Below, piece after piece: positions 8,153-11,938 of a DNA stretch of 11,938 nucleotides. The translations under genes and the position numbers were made by a program. The notes under the pieces were generated by a model, which had not been told where the DNA came from, made no database searches, and was given only the letters and a program-made list of their open reading frames with translations. The number at the start of each line of letters is the position of its first letter. Position 1 is the first letter of the stretch. This DNA comes from CAJPNN01 sp041844735 (lineage in GTDB: Bacteria > Bacillota > Clostridia > Peptostreptococcales > Anaerovoracaceae), in the NCBI GenBank assembly GCA_041844735.1, contig JBGZBP010000055.1, positions 1-11,938 of the forward strand, read 5' to 3'.

Positions 8153-9406
8153 CTATTTTTTTAATGTAGACAAAATTTCACTTATCGCAACTTCTTCCTG
8201 TGTGGATGTAGCCATGTCTTTAATAGCAACCTTTTGATTATCCAACTCATTATCACCTATTATTATAGTCTTTTTCGCACCTATTCTGTCCGAATATTTA
8301 AATTGTCCTTTAAAATTTCTACCCAGCAAATCCATTTCAGCTGAAAGACCGCTTTTTCTCAAAGTTCTTAAAAGCTTCAATCCGAACGACTTCGCCCTGT
8401 CGCCCATAACAGCAATAAAAACATCTATGCTCTCCGGCTTGGGGATTTCAATATCAGCAGATTCCATTGCAAGCAGCAATCTTTCTATTCCCAGTGCAAA
8501 TCCGACTCCCGGAAGAGGCGGTCCCCCAATCTCTTCTATGAGATTATCATAACGTCCTCCTCCGCAAACTGTGCCCTGTGCTCCTATATCTGTTGAAACA
8601 AACTCAAACGCAGTCTTGGTATAATAGTCAAGTCCTCTAACGATTCCCGGATCTACAATAAAATCAACACCTGATGCATTCAGGTTCACTTTCAATTTTT
8701 CAAACGCCTCACTGCACTCGCTGCAAAGGTAATCCAGCATTACCGGTGCTCCTGCTGTATGTTCCTGACATATCGGCGACTTGCAGTCCAGTATTCGCAT
8801 AGGATTTCTTTCATATCTTCCCTTACATGTATCACATAGTTCATCATATTTCGGCTTTAAGAATTCCTGTAAAGCTTCACGATATTTTTTTCTGCACTTA
8901 GGACAGCCTATACTGTTTATATGGAGCTCCAGCTCTCTTATGCCGAGTTCATCAAAAAAATCCGCCGCCAAAGTTATCACTTCCGCATCTGCAAGAGTAT
9001 TATCAGTTCCAAACACTTCTACTCCCAATTGATGGAACTCTCTCAGCCTACCTGATTGAGGCTTTTCGTATCTAAAGCAGGAAATATCGTAGCAAAACTT
9101 TGATGGCTGTACCTCCGCATATATTTTGTGTTCTATAAAAGATCTTACTACCGGAGATGTTCCCTCAGGTTTTAATGTAATACTCCTTCCTGCATAGTCT
9201 TTAAATGTATACATTTGCTTTTCCACGATATCTGTTGTATCACCGACACCTCTGGAAAAAAGTTCCGTATGCTCAAAGCTTGGAGTTCTAATCTCCTTAA
9301 ATCCATATTTAGCACATAATTCTAAAAAAGTCTTTTCTACAAAGTTCCATTTGTAAATCTGATCCGGTAGAATATCTTTCGTACCTTTTGGAATATTTAC
9401 CTGCAT
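8153..9406 (-). CDS. hisS: Histidyl-tRNA synthetase
   Basis: Class II synthetase charging tRNA-His; 417 residues, normal length. Visible signatures are the start KGTKDILP at 7-14, motif 2 FRYEKPQSGRLREFHQLG at 111-128, the histidine-specific RGLDYYT at 257-263, CGGGRYDNL at 281-289 and motif 3 GFALGIERLLL at 302-312. The C-terminal anticodon-binding domain starts near residue 325. Between motif 2 and RGLDYYT is a cysteine-rich insertion with Cys at 168, 171, 191, 194, 208, 213, 228 and 231 in CxxC-like pairs. That suggests a zinc-binding module, a pattern I associate with clostridial HisRS. The ATG has a GGGAGG site and lies 15 bases after the hemZ-type gene. Confidence 0.98.
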   Translation of the reverse strand: MQVNIPKGTKDILPDQIYKWNFVEKTFLELCAKYGFKEIRTPSFEHTELFSRGVGDTTDIVEKQMYTFKDYAGRSITLKPEGTSPVVRSFIEHKIYAEVQPSKFCYDISCFRYEKPQSGRLREFHQLGVEVFGTDNTLADAEVITLAADFFDELGIRELELHINSIGCPKCRKKYREALQEFLKPKYDELCDTCKGRYERNPMRILDCKSPICQEHTAGAPVMLDYLCSECSEAFEKLKVNLNASGVDFIVDPGIVRGLDYYTKTAFEFVSTDIGAQGTVCGGGRYDNLIEEIGGPPLPGVGFALGIERLLLAMESADIEIPKPESIDVFIAVMGDRAKSFGLKLLRTLRKSGLSAEMDLLGRNFKGQFKYSDRIGAKKTIIIGDNELDNQKVAIKDMATSTQEEVAISEILSTLKK

Positions 9407-9421
9407 ATCGAAATCCTCCCT

Positions 9422-10825
9422 CTATACTTTCATACAGTCAAAAATGCCTTTTTCTTTCCTATTCAGCATCTCATCTATCCTATCAATATATATCTCATAG
9501 TTAGTCACATTAGGTATTCTTTCCAGCCTGTTCTCATCCGGAAAATACATCTTGGAAATCCCTCCTGCTCCAAGTGCGATAATGGTCTGATTTTCCTCCA
9601 TTATTTTTATATTGTAGCATGAATATTTGCCGTTCCTGCAATATCCTGTATTCTCCAAATTTCCCGACATTTGCTTTTGCTTATAAAGATAATATGGTGT
9701 ATACCCCGCTTGCTTTAAAAGCTTCCTTGATATTGACAGCATTTCTGAAACCGTGTCGCCTTTTTCGTAAGTGTATTCTTCATCTTGAACTTTCAACCTT
9801 GAGCTTCGTTTCATAGCCAAGCTGTGAACTGTAATATTGTCCGGCTCCATCAAAAGTATCTTTTTCAAAGTATCTTCAAAATCTCCGGGTGTCTCTCCCG
9901 GCAATCCCATTATTAAGTCCATATTAACGGAATCAAAGTCAAATTTTCTTACCATAAACATTGCATTCACAGTATCTTTTACTGTATGTTCACGACCAAT
10001 TGCTAAAAGAGTATCTTCTTTCATCGTTTGAGGATTCACACTTATTCTGTTTATTCCGTGCTGTCTAAGAACTCTCAGCATCTCTTCAGAAAAAGTGTCA
10101 GGCCTGCCCGCCTCACATGTGTACTCATAATCCATACACACCGGAATCTTTTGATTAATAAAATCAAGCAGTTCGTCCATATTATTCGGGCTTATTGAAG
10201 TAGGCGTACCACCACCTATATATATACTCTCAGCTTCTATTCCATATTCTTGCATCCTTTCCGCCACAAAAGAAATTTCTTTTTTCAATGCATCAAGATA
10301 CCTTCTTACCTCGTTTTCATCCACCTTGTTTGATGTAAAACTGCAATAAAGACATCTTGTAGGACAAAACGGAATGCCTATATATATTCCAACATGATTT
10401 TTATTTGTATTGTCATAAAATGGCTGTTGCACATCATAAATACGTTTCAAAATGTCTATCTTATCATCATGCACATAATAAAAATCCTTTAAAATATCAG
10501 CTGCTTTGTCAGATGAATTTTCACGTAAAGCTATTTCATGAAAAAGTTTTGTAGGCCTTATTCCTGTCAAAATCCCCCATGGTGGTCTATGTCCCGCAAA
10601 TTTTGACATGACATCAAATATTTTTCGCTTAAGTCCGTTCTTTACAGCCAATTCCTTTTTAAAATTCCCCTCTTCATGAACCTGAATGCTGTTATAATCA
10701 AATGTGAAATCTGAAAACTGACTGCTATCACAGACTGCCTCAAATTCGCTCGGTTTTAAAAACATCTTGACTACTTCAATATATTCATGTGTATTTGGTG
10801 TATTTAAAAAATTTATTCTATACAA
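9422..10825 (-). CDS. hemZ: HemZ-type radical SAM protein (coproporphyrinogen dehydrogenase family)
   Basis: Radical SAM enzyme of the HemN/HemW superfamily, HemZ branch. Numbered from the TTG start chosen here (467 residues), the [4Fe-4S] ligands are Cys154, Cys158 and Cys161 (CPTRCLYC), followed by the SAM-binding GGGTPT at 204-209. The HemZ-like regions RPPWGILTGIRPTK before the cluster and YYLYKQKQMSGNLENTGY near the C-terminus are present. HemZ was named as an oxygen-independent coproporphyrinogen III oxidase, but many HemN relatives lack that activity and no haem gene is in sight, so the substrate is uncertain. An ATG at 10844-10846 would add seven residues but has no good ribosome binding site. 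The TTG is preceded by AAAAGGAG at 10836-10843 (10-base spacing), overlaps the upstream gene by 8 bases, and gives the N-terminus MYRINF expected of the family. Confidence 0.9.
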   Translation of the reverse strand: MYRINFLNTPNTHEYIEVVKMFLKPSEFEAVCDSSQFSDFTFDYNSIQVHEEGNFKKELAVKNGLKRKIFDVMSKFAGHRPPWGILTGIRPTKLFHEIALRENSSDKAADILKDFYYVHDDKIDILKRIYDVQQPFYDNTNKNHVGIYIGIPFCPTRCLYCSFTSNKVDENEVRRYLDALKKEISFVAERMQEYGIEAESIYIGGGTPTSISPNNMDELLDFINQKIPVCMDYEYTCEAGRPDTFSEEMLRVLRQHGINRISVNPQTMKEDTLLAIGREHTVKDTVNAMFMVRKFDFDSVNMDLIMGLPGETPGDFEDTLKKILLMEPDNITVHSLAMKRSSRLKVQDEEYTYEKGDTVSEMLSISRKLLKQAGYTPYYLYKQKQMSGNLENTGYCRNGKYSCYNIKIMEENQTIIALGAGGISKMYFPDENRLERIPNVTNYEIYIDRIDEMLNRKEKGIFDCMKV

Positions 10826-11438
10826 AAGGATTAAACTCCTTTTCATGCCCGATCGATGTCATCCCCATATGTCCGGGTAAAACCTTGATATTATCATCCA
10901 ATTTGAAAAGTTTGTTCTTAATAGAATCAACAAGCAAGTTGTAATCTCCCCCCGGCAAATCCGTTCTGCCTATAGATTGACTAAATAAGGTATCCCCACT
11001 AAACAGTATGTCACCTATCAGTATACACATCCCACCCGGAGTATGCCCCGGAGTATGTATAAACTTTATTTCATAATCACAAAAATTTATTGTATCCGAA
11101 TCCTGTACATAAATATCTGCTGTGAGTTTGATAGGAAATCCGTACATTGCAAAACTTTCGTTGAGCTTTTCATCTTTCAAAAATTCCTCTTCACCTTTAC
11201 ATGCTATAAGCTTCGCTCCGCTGAAAAGAGTTTTGTAATGAGAAACCCCGCCTATATGATCACCATGCCCATGTGTCAAAATTATATATTCAATTTTAAT
11301 ATTGTTTTCAGCTAAAAATTTATCCAAATTGCTGTCCGATCCGCCCGGATCCACAATAAAACCTTTTTTTACAGCATCATCGTACACCAAATATGTATTA
11401 ACCCCATATGGGCCTGTAGGATATATATTTATCTGCAT
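10818..11438 (-). CDS. Small metallo-beta-lactamase-fold hydrolase (glyoxalase II-like)
   Basis: A 206-residue single-domain MBL-fold protein of the YcbL/glyoxalase II-like type, probably a cytoplasmic thioester or related hydrolase; the substrate is not known. All metal-binding elements are present: HGHGDH at 56-61, His132 in HTPGHTPGG, Asp149 in SGDT and His190 in LPGH. The ending IGHEKEFNPFV is typical of this small family. I place the start at the ATG at 11436-11438, because GGAGG lies 5 bases upstream and the N-terminus MQINIYPTGPYGVNTY matches the family. The ATG five codons earlier (11453) lacks a ribosome binding site. It lies between dtd and the hemZ-type gene, an order I recall as common in Clostridia, and its stop overlaps the next start by 8 bases. 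Confidence 0.92.
   Translation of the reverse strand: MQINIYPTGPYGVNTYLVYDDAVKKGFIVDPGGSDSNLDKFLAENNIKIEYIILTHGHGDHIGGVSHYKTLFSGAKLIACKGEEEFLKDEKLNESFAMYGFPIKLTADIYVQDSDTINFCDYEIKFIHTPGHTPGGMCILIGDILFSGDTLFSQSIGRTDLPGGDYNLLVDSIKNKLFKLDDNIKVLPGHMGMTSIGHEKEFNPFV
10836..10843 (-). promoter_or_regulatory. Ribosome binding site deciding the hemZ-type start
   Basis: AAAAGGAG on the minus strand, inside the last codons of the upstream hydrolase gene. It lies downstream of the ATG at 10846 and so can only serve a later start; the in-frame TTG at 10823-10825 is 10 bases away. This favours the shorter protein. Confidence 0.5.
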
Positions 11439-11442
11439 CTTT

Positions 11443-11448
11443 ACCTCC
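11443..11448 (-). promoter_or_regulatory. Ribosome binding site deciding the hydrolase start
   Basis: GGAGGT on the minus strand in the dtd-hydrolase gap, 4 bases before the ATG at 11438. It falls after the earlier in-frame ATG at 11453 and would be coding if that one were used, so it supports the shorter, 206-residue protein. Confidence 0.7.
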
Positions 11449-11459
11449 GTCATTCTTAA

Positions 11460-11909
11460 CTAGAAAGTCTTTTTACTGTCTATCAGTATTGTAACCGGAC
11501 CGTCATTAAACACCTTGACCTTCATATCTGCTTGAAAAACCCCTGTTTCAACTCTTATACCCATATCTCTTACCAAACCGACAAATTTCTCGTAACTTTC
11601 GTTGGCAGCTTCCGGCCTTGCAGCTGAGATAAAACTTGGTCTCTTACCTTTTCTCACATCTCCGAATAATGTGAACTGGGATATTGCCAGTACGCTTCCC
11701 CCAACATCGCTGACGGACAGGTTCATCTTACCTTCATCATCTTCAAAAATTCTAAGGTTTGCCACTTTGTCAGCAACGTAGGATATATCTTTTTCATTGT
11801 CTCCTGACTCAACACCTAAAAAAACTACTATTCCGCTCTCTATAGCCCCCGTAACTTCATTGTCAACCGAAACCGAGGCTTCACTTACTCTTTGTACCAC
11901 TGCTCTCAT
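11460..11909 (-). CDS. dtd: D-aminoacyl-tRNA deacylase
   Basis: DTD hydrolyses D-aminoacyl-tRNA (and glycyl-tRNA-Ala), keeping D-amino acids out of proteins; it acts as a cytoplasmic homodimer. The 149-residue length is standard. Signature elements are MRAVVQRV at the start, SQFTLFGD at 77-84, RKGKRPSF at 86-93 and NDGPVT at 135-140. Gly137-Pro138 of the last motif form the cross-subunit Gly-cisPro element that rejects L-aminoacyl-tRNA. The ATG has a GAGGA site 6 bases upstream. It is the first complete gene of the array at the right edge. In many Clostridia the gene before it is relA, but too little of that side is in the window to say. Confidence 0.97.
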   Translation of the reverse strand: MRAVVQRVSEASVSVDNEVTGAIESGIVVFLGVESGDNEKDISYVADKVANLRIFEDDEGKMNLSVSDVGGSVLAISQFTLFGDVRKGKRPSFISAARPEAANESYEKFVGLVRDMGIRVETGVFQADMKVKVFNDGPVTILIDSKKTF

Positions 11910-11938
11910 ATGCTGTCCTCACTCATATACCGTACTCC

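Noticed and set aside
11906..11938. A reading frame open from the right edge ends at TGA overlapping the dtd ATG (ATGA), possibly the tail of an upstream gene such as relA.
   Set aside because: Only ten codons are visible and the other two frames also stop within the last 20 bases, so the true frame and identity cannot be decided.
1..11938. Search for CRISPR arrays, insertion sequences, tRNA or rRNA genes, toxin-antitoxin pairs and phage or defence genes.
   Set aside because: No direct repeats, terminal inverted repeats, cloverleaf-like sequence or unexplained frames were seen; coding by recognised housekeeping genes accounts for nearly all bases.

Overview
The window is a compact stretch of low-GC bacterial chromosome (GC in the high 30s percent by eye) with every gene on the minus strand. 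The gene set points to a Gram-positive Firmicute, most likely a member of class Clostridia. It has RNase J rather than an RNase E system, an EF-P with Lys32 at the loop tip as in Bacillus subtilis, a HemZ-type radical SAM protein, a cysteine-rich clostridial-style HisRS, and strong AGGAGG-type ribosome binding sites. I cannot name the genus.

In the direction of transcription (right to left) the layout is: dtd (D-aminoacyl-tRNA deacylase), a small glyoxalase II-like metallo-beta-lactamase hydrolase, hemZ-type radical SAM gene, hisS, aspS, a nadD-yqeK fusion, rsfS, leuS and rnjA. These nine genes fill 11909 down to 509. Gaps are at most 26 bases, and two junctions overlap by 8 bases, so they look like one long, translationally coupled operon whose promoter lies beyond the right edge. 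No T-box leader, terminator or promoter fits between the three aminoacyl-tRNA synthetase genes. After rnjA comes a 181-base intergenic region with a good sigma-A promoter and a roughly 95-base leader containing a hairpin. It drives efp, of which only the first 109 codons are in the window.

The theme is translation and its upkeep: three tRNA synthetases (Leu, Asp, His), removal of mischarged D-aminoacyl-tRNA (DTD), removal of the synthetase by-product Ap4A (the YqeK half of the fusion), ribosome silencing (RsfS), rescue of polyproline stalling (EF-P), mRNA decay (RNase J) and NAD synthesis (the NadD half). The window is essentially housekeeping DNA. I see no mobile element, CRISPR array, phage gene, tRNA or rRNA.

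The points most worth a second look are the NadD-YqeK fusion, the 7-of-9 use of TAG stops with no TGA in a low-GC genome, a basic low-complexity N-terminal tail on RNase J translated from a TTG start, revised starts for hemZ and the hydrolase gene, and the efp leader.
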